Shown here in pieces: positions 1-11,250 of a stretch of 64,000 nt of DNA. Below the pieces are notes generated by a model. The model was not told where the DNA came from. It saw nothing but the letters and a program-made list of their open reading frames with translations, and ran no database searches. The stretch is taken from the NCBI RefSeq assembly GCF_000715075.1, contig NC_134101.1:149829084-149893083 (forward strand), given 5' to 3'. The stretch's first letter is position 1. Every line of letters begins with the position of its first letter. A program made the position numbers and the translations under genes. Source of the DNA: Nicotiana tabacum (lineage: Eukaryota > Streptophyta > Magnoliopsida > Solanales > Solanaceae).

Positions 1-170
1 CTGAAGTTTACCACCGCGACCGCATTGCATTTTGTGCGGTCCGCGGTGGTCCATTGTGGCCACATTGCATTTTGCGCGGACCGTAGTGGTTGTCTTGTCT
101 GAGCTCTATGGTTTCGAGCACCGCGGACTGCGGTGCCATTTTGTACGGTCCGTGGTGGGTAGGTGAGATG
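1..170. repeat. GC-rich dyad word block 1
   Basis: Three to four diverged copies of a word reading roughly GCATTTTGTGCGGTCCGC, each accompanied by a complementary GCGG/CCGC partner, so that each unit can fold back. The block ends about 20 bp before the TATA box at 189. The same word family recurs at 560-862 and 19660-20010. Confidence 0.75.
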
Positions 171-188
171 GGCCCCAGGACCTTTTTC

Positions 189-197
189 TATAAATAG
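189..197 (+). promoter_or_regulatory. TATA box of LTR-like promoter
   Basis: TATAAATAG lies in a local A/T run just after the GC-rich word block and before a pyrimidine-rich leader. This is the expected layout of an LTR U3/R boundary. The transcription start was not determined. Confidence 0.55.
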
Positions 198-559
198 GAC
201 CTGAGGCCCTCATTTTAAACTTTTTGATCCTTTTACTCTCAAAGCTTTAAAAATAACTGTTCATCTCCACTTATTGCACGTAACTAACTACTAATGCTTG
301 TTCATCATCTCAGCATCTCATTTCTGGTACTTTAATCCCATTTCATTTGTTTAATTTTGTATTTTCTTTAAATTTTTGTTTTTTTCTTGCTTCTTCTTCT
401 TGACCTACCCGTTTTTCTCTCATAAGTGTAGCTTAGGTTGGGCAATTTTTGTTTAAAGTTAGTATAGGAATTTAGAACACTGAACCAACACCTAGGACTC
501 ATCATTAAGTGAAAAATTGGACTAAAATTGATCAACACTTAAACCCTAGGTTAGTATTG

Positions 560-862
560 CTGATGGGCATGCAGTGCAGACCGCGGTGGATTTTGTGCGG
601 TCCGCAATGGTATTTTTTTGTGAACCGCAGTGTCAAAGTCCTACAAGCATATCAATGGAGGACCGTGGCCGCTTTGCATTTTGTGCGGTCCGCGTTGCCT
701 CAATGTGGACCGCATTGCCATTTTGTGCGGTTGTCGTGCATATATTCAGAGAGTGGGTAGTCTGAACCCCACCTCTGTGTGGACCATAATGGTATTTTGT
801 GCGGTCCGTAATGGCCTCTTTGTGGCCACACTACATTTTGTGTGGTCCACACTCTATAATAA
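560..862. repeat. GC-rich dyad word block 2
   Basis: Five or more copies of the TTTTGTGCGGTCCGC-type word, with variants such as TTTTGTGTGGTCCAC, spaced about 40-70 bp apart. Unlike the blocks at 1-170 and 19660-20010, this one is followed by no convincing TATA box. It lies shortly before the start of the transposon-protein pseudogene. Short reading frames crossing it come from the repeat composition and are not called. Confidence 0.7.
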
Positions 863-955
863 TTGATACTGTCTGCAACATTTTCTTTTCTACAACTGTG
901 AACTTCATTATTTTTTTGGATACTAACAAAGTCTAATGAATGTTGTTTGCAGACA

Positions 956-2790
956 ATGGTGAAATCACGAGGAAAATGTGGTAAATAACCAGGCAGGGGA
1001 GAGTCCTCCCGGGGTGGTAAAGGGAAAAACATGATAAGACTGACCCTACAAGTCCGTCAAAACATAAAGAACACAAGGAAAATCATCAGAGTTGCAAATA
1101 AGGCTATTGATCAGTCGGGGAGTGAGTATGAGCCCTCCCGGGATATATCTTCAGACTCCGTGCCAGAGTACATTGATGACTGGTCGGAGAGAAACAGGCT
1201 GAGAGATACACCTTCACCTCCAGCTTTCCCTACTGTCCAAGCTTCAGTACGTGTATCTTCTGAGTCATCTGAGGGATCAGCTACCAGTAGTGGAAATGAA
1301 TACTTTACCTCTCCCACAGCTTCATTATCCAGAGAGGGTGCAGTACCAGAAGAAGGGGAAGAAGTAGAAGGGGGTGAACCTCAGGTTAGAGGGGTATAGA
1401 GAACTAGGAAACCGGAAGTATGGCAAGATCGATTCGTGAGTGAGGTAGCCTACCACAAATTCAGAGAGTGGTGGCCCGAGAAGAAATTGATACCTGAGCA
1501 GAAAATAGTCACCCGGGATCTTATGCTTCACAACCCAAATATGTTGAGGCAACTCAGAGACAGAACGGGATGGGACTTTTTCATTGACCATGTAGGGGAC
1601 ACAAATGAACATCTTGTGAAAGAATTCTACACCATTGTGGCCCACATCAAAAAGGGCACCAAGGTCACAAAGGTGCGAAACTTGAAAGTGAAATTTGATG
1701 GCAAGTCTATCAATGACTACTTGGGGTTCGCAGAGGAGGATGAGTCCCTATACTTGGAGAAGATGAAGTTGGGTGAAGAAGCCCGTTCGTGGTTGGCGGA
1801 GTACTTGGCAATCCCAGGTACCACCCTCGAGTGGTTGACTGCGAGGGTGAAGATATTGAGGAGCACATTAAATTTTGAGGCCAAGGGTGGGAGATATTCG
1901 TGTGTAGCAGACTAGACCCTACCACCCATGACAACTCACTCCCACTTCACCGGGAGATCTTAGTAGCATCCATCATGGCAGGGTACCCGATCAATGTCAG
2001 GAATGTGATATCCCAAGTCATTTCACAGGTGGTGGACGACGGTGACAGGTACTACCCATTCCCCAACTTCCTGACGATGTATTTTGAGGACCTCAATGTG
2101 GAGTAGAGAAAATTTGACGTGAAGGTGAAGGCAAAGGCACCCTTCTCGTGGTATAGCCTACAGGGTGATAACAACCCTAAGGGCAAGCACTTCCTAGGAA
2201 AATCCACTACCTCAACTAGCTAGTTTGAAGAGCCAGTAGTAGTAGTGACTACTCCACAGCCTCCTCCTGCTGCAACAGATAAGGCCCCAGGTCCATCCAC
2301 CTCCACTAATCCAGAGATTCCATCCACCACTACCTATCCATTGACTACCCACCATCTGATCCAGGCCCTCACTAGCATCAGCAACTAGATGCAGACAGCT
2401 ACTTCTAAGCTGTCTGTGTTATCTTCTACCATGGCAGCTCAGTTGGCACCTCCGCCTCCATAGGTCTCACAGTCTATTAAGGACGCTCTCAAGGATCTTC
2501 TGGACAACCAGAAGAAGATCCTTGAGAACTATAAATTGCTCTCGAACGCTGTTGATTCTCATGGAAAGGCTCTCAAGGAGCTTGCTAGGGAGGCCAAAAA
2601 GATGAGAAAGACTAGGGCTTCCAAAGAGTCTGTGAAAGAGTTGAGGGTCGAGGCGGAGAGATTGAAGGCAGATCACCTACCTTTGGATTTGCTACTACAG
2701 GACCCTATGCCAGCAGCCGATCCCCAGCTAGAGTAGTCCCAAAGGCCTCCCAAGAGGAAGAGGATGATTCCTAGTTCAGATGATGTATGA
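956..2790 (+). pseudogene. Plant transposon-associated protein (gag-like ORF of element A), degenerate
   Basis: Reading begins at an ATG just after a GTTTGCAG sequence that looks like a splice acceptor, and opens with MVKSRGK. Around 1436-1880 the frame encodes a conserved-looking block (EVAYHKFREWW, then GWDFFIDH, then KGTKVTKVRN). I recognise this as the 'putative plant transposon protein' domain common in Solanaceae repeats (family name from memory). The frame shifts near 1900; the C-terminal part is Pro/Thr-rich, then a Lys/Glu-rich likely coiled coil (about 2467-2730). Premature stops occur at about 986, 1397, 2104, 2221, 2386, 2461 and 2733; all but the first are TAG. It cannot make the full protein. 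Confidence 0.7.
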
Positions 2791-3986
2791 TGCAGTAATC
2801 CAGTTGGTAGACCCACCGGAGACTTCCTCCAATCAGCCACAGGATACAGCCCAGGAGCTTGTCCAGGTCAGAGCCACAGGTCACAGGGAGCCAACCTCAA
2901 GTTCCCGAGCATATTAGGGACCTAGGGACCACTCAGTATCCCATGCTGACAGACGGCCCATAGGGAGTTTCTATATCTTCTTTCCTCTATTTTTGGTGCC
3001 TATTTTGCTTAGTTGGCATTGAAGACAATGCCAGCTTTCATTGGAAGGGGTAGGCCCTACTTTGATTGATTTGGATGACTATACATATGTGACAGATTTT
3101 ATTTCTTTCTTTATTTTTCATCTTTGGTATGTATATAATTTCTGTACTTCATTACATTTTTCGTACTTTTTACTTTGGGTTTGTATATAAAAGTTATGTT
3201 ACATTGTATATATTCATCTCCCCTGTTGTATATTCGATTAAATCCCCTCTTATACATATTCATTCTAACTTCCGTATTTTTCCTTGCTTAGCTTATTATT
3301 TATGTTCGTAGCTTCTTGTTTTGAACTTTTGCAATAATCCTTTGGTTTTCTTAATGCCACAGTTCTTTCCAAATGTGGAATTTGTGTGAACCGGGTGGCT
3401 CTTCCCAATGATGGATGGCGTGACAACCTTCTTAAGGGTTTGAGTCCATTTTTCTTTTTGCTTTTTAGTAGTTAGTGGTAAGGGTGCCTCAAGAAAAGCT
3501 TCACTTGGGCCTAGCACATTTGCCTTTGATCTCATGGTCAAAAATAAATTGTTCTGTATATCATGGTGAAAGTCATGACCTTGAGACTCTTGTGTTGACC
3601 GATAATCATCAAGTGGTTTTTCAGGACCATTGTAAGCTCAAATCTTATCTAAGGCCGTTGTGGGCCCCTGACTCTATGTCTTTAGCGATCCCATAGCTTA
3701 TGTGGTGAGAAATTGCATTGCAAGTCCAAGTTCCGAGCCATTAGTCTAGAACTTGCCCTGAATGTTTGTCTAGGCAAAAGCCTAAGTGGAATTTGACTTG
3801 AGACATGATTATAGGCTCTCCTTGATCCAAATGATAGCTTGAACACTTTCATATCCTACCAATGATAAAATCCTTAGTCAACCCTTTTGAGTCTTAGACC
3901 TTTTTCCTTCAAGAACCATAATACAAGCCTTTACCTGTTCTAGAAGATACCATCCCTTGGCACCCAATATTTCCTTAGTGTAAGCA
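2791..3986 (+). mobile_element. Non-coding 3' tail of element A (left half)
   Basis: No coding potential. It contains the 8-bp-stem hairpin at 3014-3033 followed by a purine-rich run (about 3039-3054), then AT-rich DNA. It stops where an Ogre-like LTR begins at 3987. The text appears to resume at 18636: the left flank ends TAAGCA and the right flank begins GCAAAAGG. I therefore read 2791-3986 and 18636-19458 as one tail split by the insertion. Confidence 0.6.
3014..3033 (+). other. Conserved hairpin upstream of a purine tract (copy 1)
   Basis: TGGCATTG, loop AAGA, CAATGCCA: a perfect 8-bp stem with a 4-nt purine loop, followed within about 10 nt by GGAAGGGG. The same architecture with different stem bases is at 19419-19438 and 46808-46827. 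Confidence 0.7.
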
Positions 3987-4450
3987 TGTGATTTTTGCTT
4001 CACGGACAATCGTTCCAAAAGAAAATAAAAATAGTGACAAATGACTTCGCTGTACAAATGTTTCGATTTTTCCGTGACATGTGTTGTTAGTCATTTGTGG
4101 GTCTGTCCATTTTACATCTAATCATTGTCAAACAAAATACAAAAAATATGTGTCATTAAAAGAAATTTCAAAAAATATATATATGTGCATCGTTCGTTCT
4201 GGGTTATGATTTAAATTACTTAAACAAGTTAATTTGGTGTGATAATTATGTTAAAATTATACATTGTTGTTTGTTTTAATTCCATTTTTTTTATTACCTA
4301 TTTGTTATTTTTCATTTGTTTTTAAAAAAAAAATTTAGAAAACAAAAAGAAAAGAGTTGAAATCGGTTTGGGCCCAAAAGAAATAAAACAAAATAGGCCC
4401 AAACAGGCACTCAAGTCCAGTCCAAATCCGGCCTGCCCAAGCACCAATTC

Positions 4451-4605
4451 AAACGACGCCGTTTCAGGCAGGTCGATCTGAGCCGTCTAAGCCTCTTGAT
4501 CCAACGGTCCACATACTCACCCGTGACCCGACCTGTTTAGCCGGTCCAACCCAATCCATCACTTAAACCCAAACGACACCGTTTTAATACCAAACGACTT
4601 CGTCT
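4451..4605. promoter_or_regulatory. Three AAACGACGCCGTTT-type palindromes in U3
   Basis: Palindrome copies lie at 4451-4464 (AAACGACGCCGTTT), 4571-4584 (AAACGACACCGTTT) and 4592-4605 (AAACGACTTCGTCT), all within 230 bp upstream of the TATA box. Spacing and position suggest protein binding sites; this is inference. Confidence 0.55.
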
Positions 4606-4643
4606 CACCCCTCACCAACAGATCCAAGCCGTTGAGATCATCT

Positions 4644-4657
4644 GATCCAACGGCTCA
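4644..4657 (+). promoter_or_regulatory. GATCCAACGGCTCA box upstream of TATA
   Basis: The box lies about 20-30 bp before the TATA box. Together with GATCCAAGCCGTTGAGATC at 4621 it makes an imperfect inverted repeat. A near-identical box (GATCAACGGCTCA) sits just before the TATA-like site of the other plus-strand LTR at 33608, and a related palindrome is in the minus-strand LTR at 27936. Confidence 0.5.
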
Positions 4658-4674
4658 GATCTAAACCCCTAGAC

Positions 4675-4684
4675 CATATATAAG
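4675..4684 (+). promoter_or_regulatory. TATA box of the Ogre-like LTR
   Basis: CATATATAAG lies about 690 bp into the LTR and is followed by a CT-rich leader. It is the best core-promoter candidate in this LTR. Confidence 0.55.
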
Positions 4685-7600
4685 CTTTCCCTCACACCCC
4701 ACGCCCCCTATCCGAACCCCACCCTTCACTCGTCTCCTTCCCCAAGCCCTGAAACCCCCAAACCCTAACGCCGCCCTAGTTTCCTTTTCACCAGAACCCG
4801 GCGGCATGAATGCCGGTGACCACCCCCTTCACACCCTTGAAGCATCCAACCACCCTAAACACGAATCCACTAGCCATGTACCTCGAATCACCTCCTATCG
4901 TCTCGAATCTGGATTTGAAGATTCGAGACAAAACTCGATCTATACCAAACCTCCCCATCTTCATACCAAACACTCCCCGGACCCTCCTCGTGACCAAACC
5001 AAACTTGGTTTGGTCCGAATCTACCCACAACTCCTAAAAAACCAGATCTGAAAATCTGAACCTTAGAACACAAGAGCCTGAGGAACCCGACCTGCTTCAT
5101 AGAGGGTTTGAGGTCTAATAGACCTTAACCAAGGTGTTCTCAGTTTGAGAACACCCTGGTTAGAGTTTGTTTGGCCTCAAATGGTCAAATTTAATTCGGA
5201 CTGGGGTCGGCCTGCTTTGAACATTTTTTAGTAAGTTTTCCTTTTCTGTTTTTGTGTGGATGAGTATGTTAGCATGTTCTGTTGTGTTTGTTCGGTGTTT
5301 TCTGATACTTTTCTTAATTTCTTCCGTCTTTGTAAAGACCTTTTATTTGGTCAATTGTTTTCTGTGTATGATTTGAATGTATTCTGTGATATACATATTC
5401 GATTAGATTAGTCGTCAAACGAGTTAATTCATATAGGTTCCCAGTGATTGAACAAAGTTGTCTGAAGTCATTCGGGACTCTGTATGTGTTGTTTATATGA
5501 ACGATTGATTGTTATGTGTTACGATTAATATAGTCGAGTCGATATATGTCGTCAATTAGTTTCAGTCATTAATGGTAACAATTTGATTCATGTTGTTTAT
5601 TTTTGCTGTGATCGTATTTGAATCCCATTAGGAACTGAATTGTATTGCCTATTGATTTTGTTCAAATTGAATTAAAGAACATCTAGGGGAAGGTTATAAT
5701 GGCAGTTCAGACTTTGATTTTAAATATGATGCCATGTTTATTTGGTTTAGATCGTGGGCAGCCTGTGTATGGTTAGCTTTAAGGAATTAAAATAATGGGA
5801 CAGCATGTGCTGTCAGATTATATTCCTGCTGCCCATACCTTGGTTAAATAAACAAGAGATTAGGACACTTTAACAACAAAAAGAGAGAGGGGCTGTCAGG
5901 GATTTCATGGGAGTTTTGTTATTTAAAATAAGTGAGTGGAAAAACAATAGGGAGGGGGAATTTTGAGTTGTCAAACAGACTGTAAAGTGTTAAGGTTAGG
6001 CTATAAAAGAGGGAGACCTTCCATTAGAAAGGAGGTCAATTTGGGAGTCTTGAGAGATTCTGTGAGTAAGAAAACTGAAAAAGGAAAAACAGAAATAAAT
6101 TTCAGAACATTGTGAATGAGTATTGTCTAGAAGAAACTGTGTAAGAGTCCAGTTTGATCAGGTTGTCTTTGTGGTTTTGCTTTTCTGTCGTTTGCCAAGC
6201 TTTCTTGTGGTCATTGGATTTCTGTTGCTGTTACATTCAACATTCTGGGTTGTTGTTTCCTACTCTGTTTTTCTGGGATTGTTTATTTGTTGCTCGACTC
6301 CTTGCTGAGCTTCATCATTGTTGGTTGGTTGTTGTTGTTGTGTTGTTGCTGTGAATCTGTTGTTGCTGTTGTTTGCTGTGTACTACTCAGCTGATCCTTT
6401 TCCTTATTCTTTTGTTCCTCTATACCAGGTACACAACTAATACTGTCCATGTAATTTGAAAGTCGAGCATGAATACAAAAGGGAAGATTTGAAGACATCT
6501 ATGTCCACATGTAGTTGCTATATAGATGATCATGTAGTGTGTAATGGTTTACAATCTTGTTTGGGTATTGGAGTTGGTCCTTTCATATAGTGAATACAAA
6601 AAATGTAGTATGGTTTAATATCATATGTCGGTTAGGTTGACAGACAAAAGGATTGGCAGTATACTAGGCTATGTCTTGGAAATTAGTTGTGTTTTGTAAT
6701 TAGCATTCTCTTTTAATGCATGTCAAAGAATAAAACTATCCACCTCAGTTAATTTTCATTCTCTTTTGATAAACTGCCTCGTTATAATTATCAAGCCACA
6801 CCCTTATAACAATTAGCACAAGTCCGCGCCCCTCAACCTTATGAAGGTCGAGCCCAGGTCAAAACAGACCAAACAGACCCGCCTCGGATAAACAGTGGCC
6901 CAGGTCTGGCCCATTCCGCATGAGCTGGATTTGGGCCCATAATGTTCGATCAGCTGTCCGTATGCATGGTCACGTTTCCTTATTCTGTAAAAGCATTTCG
7001 GATCCTGCTATAAATAATCTGCAAGCATGTAAATAATTAAGAGATTTTCTTTTATTTTAGAGACGAACTTAATAGGAAATATAGTCATTATAGGTTTATC
7101 CTTTAAAATAAAAATGAGACGAGCCTCTTCAAACAAAAATGTAGAAGCTGTGGGGCCCTCTAAATGTATATATTAAATACTTAGATTTCGGGACGGGCCG
7201 TTTAGCAAATTTCACGGCCCTTCCCAAAATAATAACACGATAGTCTCTTTAGGTGCGTGTTTAATAATCTACTTTCTATAAACTTGGGGTGTGCATTTCA
7301 TGCGACCCAGATCCAAATCCCAAAACATCAAATAAAATATGTCCCAGACTGTGGGTGCATTTCATGTGACGCAGTCCAAAGACATGTTTTAAGCGATGTT
7401 CACATCCTTTTGAAATAATAACAATAAAGCGGTAAAAAGTTAAAATTGGCACATTGGTTCATAATGGTATTTAAAATCAGATAAATAAGCCGAATATGAC
7501 AGTTGAGCGACCGTGCTAGAACCACAGAACTCGGGAATGCCTAACACCTTCTCCCGGGTTAACAGAATTCCTTATCCGGATTTCTGGTGCGCAGACTGTA

Positions 7601-7772
7601 ATATGGAGTCATTCTTTTCCTCGATTCGGGATTAAAATTGGTGACTTGGGACACCCTAAATCTCCCAAGTGGCGACTCTGAAATAAATAAACCAATCCCG
7701 TTTCGATTGTCCTTTAATTGGAAAAACTCCCTTGCACCCTCTCTGGTGCGGCAAAAGGAGGTGTGACAGCTC

Positions 7773-7790
7773 TGGCGACTCTGCTGGGGA
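7773..7790 (+). other. Primer binding site (Ogre/Tat type)
   Basis: TGGCGACTCTGCTGGGGA begins with TGG, complementary to a tRNA 3' CCA, and lies 4 nt after the LTR terminus. Ogre elements are reported to use a tRNA-Arg primer; that this site matches tRNA-Arg is from memory. A nearly identical site occurs on the minus strand at 23799-23816. Confidence 0.8.
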
Positions 7791-8619
7791 TCATTTACAC
7801 CCAGAACCACTGGTTCAGGGTTAAGAATTCGAGCTTAGAATAATTGTTATAGTTGGTTTTATTTATTATCTAATTTTTACACGATATATGCCCAATGTGC
7901 TAAATGATGCTTTTACCGCTTTAATATTATTTGAATTGTGAATATATACAACTATTACGAAACCCCCTTCTTTCTGAGTCTTCTGAATTTATGGTGTACA
8001 CGTGCGCGTGACCCACCTTTCTGTTAAAGTCATACCAAATAAGACGAAGTTGGGACAAGTAACTAGGCCGGGCAGACTTTCGTGCTCCCGGTACGTCGCC
8101 CCCGTTTCGGCTCAAACTGTCAGTTTGGGTAAGCCAGGTTTAGAACAATCAACCTCAGGTTTTACACTTAGAATAACTCAGCCATGTACCGGATCCCTAG
8201 TAGGAACGTTTATTTGCATCATGTGCATTTGACTTAGGGGTCTCAACGCAGGGGTTGGGTCTGTCTAGGACAGATGAACCCGAAATAAAAAGACCATCCT
8301 GATGCATCCTACTTGCTATATGTGCATTCATTTGCCTCGAACATGCTTGTTGACCGGCTTAAATGAAATCATGGTAAGAACTGAGGAATAAAATGGGTTG
8401 TTTTTTTTAATAAAAAATAAAAATAATAATAATAATAATATAAAAAAAATAATAATAAAAATTAAAAATAAAAAGGTAAAATATAGTTTTCAAATCTTGA
8501 AATAAAGGTATTTAATCTTGAAAGGTATTTAATCTTGAAAATAGTTTGAAAAATTCCCAAAAATAGTTTTAAATCTTGAAAATAGTTTTGACTGAAAATG
8601 ATTAGAGTATGTTTTCAAA
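7791..8619 (+). other. Untranslated leader between PBS and ORF1
   Basis: No gene seen. It contains an A/T-only simple repeat with AAT runs at about 8399-8475 and a short direct repeat of the phrase AATCTTGAAA at about 8495-8585, just before ORF1. Confidence 0.6.
8399..8475. repeat. (AAT)n-rich low-complexity tract
   Basis: Almost purely A and T with runs of AAT units. A similar tract is absent from the minus-strand relative, so it is probably a local expansion. Confidence 0.8.
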
Positions 8620-10728
8620 ATGAGTCTTGACTTTATTAAATTAAATTTCAGATACAAAATGAGCACCACACAAAACCCCTCATCCGCAAATACAGAAGAG
8701 TTTCTATTCCAGCTTCAAATGTGGTGGTGTGAATTAGGCGAAGATGGTCAAAAGTGGGTCATCAAGCATTTGGGAAATCTCCCGGATATTATGAAAGTTA
8801 AACCTCGTGATGATCTGATTGCAGCATTAGTAACTTTTTGGGACCCTGTTCACAATGTCTTTCGTTTCTCTGACTTCGAGCTCACTCCTACATTAGAGGA
8901 GGTAACTGGATATGTTGGTTTTGACGGAAGTTTAAGGAATCAAAGCTTGATATTCACGAAGGCTCCTTCGGTACATCGATTCTTCGGTCTTCTGAACATC
9001 AGCAGTCAAATCAGGAAAAGCAATGTCGTCAACGGATGTTGTTCTTTCAACTTTTTGTATTCAAGGTTCGGAAAGTCAGATGGGTTCGAAATTCATGAGA
9101 AGGGCCTTACCAACAAACAAGACAAAGACGCATGGCAGGTTCACCGTCGCTTCGCCTTCATGGTGGCTTTTCTAGGAATCATGGTCTTCCCGAACAAAGA
9201 GCGAACAATCGATATTCGCACCGCAAAAGTTGTGCAAATCCTTACCACAAAGGAAAACCACACCCTTGTCCCCATCATTCTCTCAGACATTTATCGGGCT
9301 TTGACTTTATCTAAAGGAGGAGCGAAAGTCTTCGAAGGATGCAAAATTTTGTTGCAAATGTGGCTGATTGAACATCTCCAACAACAGCCCCAGATCATAC
9401 AGTATGGGCCAAGCAACGATAATTACATCGAGGGTTATGAGGAAAGAGTGAAAAATTATCAGGTTCCAGAAGAGATAGAAGCATGGGTATCTCGGCTAAG
9501 GGCTCTAACGGCAAATCAAATTGAATGGACTCTGGGATGGCTCCCGATGAGGGAAGTGATACATATGTCAAACTCAAATAGTTATCTGCTACTATTGGGA
9601 TTGAGAAGCATCCAGCCGTATGCGCCATTGAGAGTCCTAAGACAACTAGGAAGATATCAAGTAGTTCCTGATGATGAAGATTTGAGTACGCAAGAAATCG
9701 AATTACACCCAGAGGCCACTATTCCTGAGGCGTTACTTCAGCAGATGTGGAATGGATGTCGATACTTGAAAAGCGATACTCAAGTCCCAGACACTACAAA
9801 GGGTGAGATAAATCCTGGATATGCAAGGTGGTTCGAGAAACGGTCTCGCATGGATGATGTACCAGAACCTGAGCTAAGAAGGCCAACTAAAAGACCCCAT
9901 ATTCAAAACTTTAATGATAAAATCCAAGAGCGGTTAATCTGGGGAGAAAAAGAGAAGGGGTACAAAGCAACTATCCATGCCCTAAATGAAAATCTAAGGA
10001 ACCTCAGTCTGGAGAAGGATTTGCAAGCACAAGAAGCTGAATGCGAGAAGAAGAGTCTAGCCTGCGAGAATGAAAGTCTTCATGCTCGATTTCTGAGAAT
10101 GAAAAAGGCTTCTGAAACGCCAATGAGGAACTGGAAGGATCAAAAAACCATCGCCAATCTTTTTGAAAGAATGCAAGATTATGATTCCGTTCTTGCTGCA
10201 AAAGAAAGGGCGTTGAGCAAAGCAAAAGAAAGGATCCAACAATTAAACGAAGAAGCCAGATCTGATAAGGAACGCCAAGATAGGCAATCCGAGAAAGATA
10301 GGGCACATTTCAAGAAGGAAAAAGACCATTGGATACGATCAGAAGACCAACTTTGTGCACAACTAGAAGAGGCAAGAAGGTACAGAGAGCATCAACAAGC
10401 GGACACTGATAGAGAAAGAGCGCAGATGAAATTAGAGCAGGCCAGACTCCGAGCTCTATTAGAGTCAGCCCTAGATCATGAAGGCCGTATCCGAGATATA
10501 GCCACCACTCGCCAGCAGCAGTTGCAGAATCAAGGCCAACATCTCCAAGATTTCAGGGCACAGATCCACGACCTGGCGGTCTACACCTCTCAAAGTTATG
10601 TAAACTGCCAAGGAATGGATTATGAAAGGTTTACAGAGCATGCACCCACCTTTGCCCGTCATCTAGCAGTGGAGTTGGAAAGGATGTATCGAATATTGGG
10701 AGGTCATCCGGGTCAAGCCCCGCCTTGA
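8620..10728 (+). CDS. Ogre/Tat ORF1 protein (upstream of gag)
   Basis: An uninterrupted 702-codon frame. Two in-frame Met codons (8620 and 8659) could start it; the second, giving MSTTQNPSS, better fits the start of the conserved region. The N-terminal half (about residues 30-400) is a conserved globular block with KHLGNLPDIMKVKPRDD, VTFWDPVHNVFRFSDFE, FMVAFLGIMVFPNKE and MWLIEHLQQ; I believe this is the plant domain DUF7745 (name from memory). Residues about 428-650 are a long charged coiled coil. An extra ORF ahead of gag is a hallmark of Ogre elements; its function is unknown. A decayed homologue lies on the minus strand at 21748-23101. Being intact, it supports a recent insertion. Confidence 0.8.
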   Translation: MSLDFIKLNFRYKMSTTQNPSSANTEEFLFQLQMWWCELGEDGQKWVIKHLGNLPDIMKVKPRDDLIAALVTFWDPVHNVFRFSDFELTPTLEEVTGYVGFDGSLRNQSLIFTKAPSVHRFFGLLNISSQIRKSNVVNGCCSFNFLYSRFGKSDGFEIHEKGLTNKQDKDAWQVHRRFAFMVAFLGIMVFPNKERTIDIRTAKVVQILTTKENHTLVPIILSDIYRALTLSKGGAKVFEGCKILLQMWLIEHLQQQPQIIQYGPSNDNYIEGYEERVKNYQVPEEIEAWVSRLRALTANQIEWTLGWLPMREVIHMSNSNSYLLLLGLRSIQPYAPLRVLRQLGRYQVVPDDEDLSTQEIELHPEATIPEALLQQMWNGCRYLKSDTQVPDTTKGEINPGYARWFEKRSRMDDVPEPELRRPTKRPHIQNFNDKIQERLIWGEKEKGYKATIHALNENLRNLSLEKDLQAQEAECEKKSLACENESLHARFLRMKKASETPMRNWKDQKTIANLFERMQDYDSVLAAKERALSKAKERIQQLNEEARSDKERQDRQSEKDRAHFKKEKDHWIRSEDQLCAQLEEARRYREHQQADTDRERAQMKLEQARLRALLESALDHEGRIRDIATTRQQQLQNQGQHLQDFRAQIHDLAVYTSQSYVNCQGMDYERFTEHAPTFARHLAVELERMYRILGGHPGQAPP

Positions 10729-11250
10729 GCAAATGATCTAATAATTTACAACACAAGTGGAAAGTGGGGCACGTTATGAGATGTTAAGAATTGTATCTTT
10801 TTATTTCAATTTGAATGTGTGTATTTCAAGACATTGTTTTTACAAAGTTTTCAAATGTAATGTTTGTTCATCTTTTTATAAATGTTAGCCTCATGGCAGA
10901 ACTACGCCTGGTCTGATTCATGCGGGGACGTGATACATAGGCAATCCCCATAAGATTCGACCGCTTTTAATAAAGAAAGAAAAGAAAAAATAAAATAAAA
11001 CACAGGGTTTCCCAAAGTACTTTAAAAGGGGACGAATGAGCAAACCGGGATGACGCATATTGTTTGAAGCAAAGCATGTAGAAACGGTTAACTGCCTAGG
11101 TGCATTGCATCCTCTATGTGTTATGATCAAATCTGTTAAAATCTAACGCTAACAAAGTTTGTTGTTGTCTGAATCAGACAAGTTAGTTGTTAAAGAACTC
11201 TGGCAACACACTCATACCAAACCAGATCCAAAGGACCGGTAGCAACAAGC
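10729..11250 (+). other. Spacer between ORF1 and gag
   Basis: Non-coding. It carries one copy of the GAACTAC...TACRTAGGCA motif at 10899-10947, about 170 nt after the ORF1 stop codon, and an A-rich run at about 10970-10998. Confidence 0.6.
10899..10947 (+). other. GAACTAC...GATACATAGGCA motif, copy 1
   Basis: GAACTACGCCTGGTCTGATT, a variable spacer, then GTGATACATAGGCAATCC. It matches similar blocks at 30863-30912, 32846-32893 and 63852-63898, each in untranslated DNA of Ogre-like sequence. Confidence 0.65.

Larger units (their letters stand above)
1..545 (+). mobile_element. LTR-like promoter fragment at the 5' edge of element A
   Basis: The region begins mid-element. It holds a block of GC-rich repeat words (1-170), a TATA box (189-197) and then an AT-rich, pyrimidine-rich stretch without coding potential. 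The arrangement (repeat words, TATA, long T-rich leader) is the same as in the 3' LTR at 19459-20987, but the sequence after the TATA box is not obviously alike, so I cannot claim they are the paired LTRs of one element. The left end is outside the window. Confidence 0.45.
3987..7768 (+). repeat. 5' LTR of the young Ogre/Tat-like retrotransposon
   Basis: The LTR begins TGTGATTTTT and ends GTGTGACA, four bases before the primer binding site. U3 carries three AAACGACNNCGTYT-type palindromes (4451-4605), a GATCCAACGGCTCA box and a TATA box near 4676, leaving a long R/U5 of about 3 kb. The part 5005-7781 recurs at 15859-18635 at a constant offset of 10,854 at both ends, with only scattered substitutions seen by eye. 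Length (3.8 kb) fits the long LTRs of this lineage. The 5' boundary is inferred from the TG terminus and from interruption of the element A tail. Short frames within it are not genes. Confidence 0.75.

Noticed and set aside
4788..5100. Overlapping small frames on both strands
   Set aside because: They fall in the transcribed leader of the LTR; a similar frame in the second LTR copy (15772-15954) confirms they follow the repeat, with no domain.
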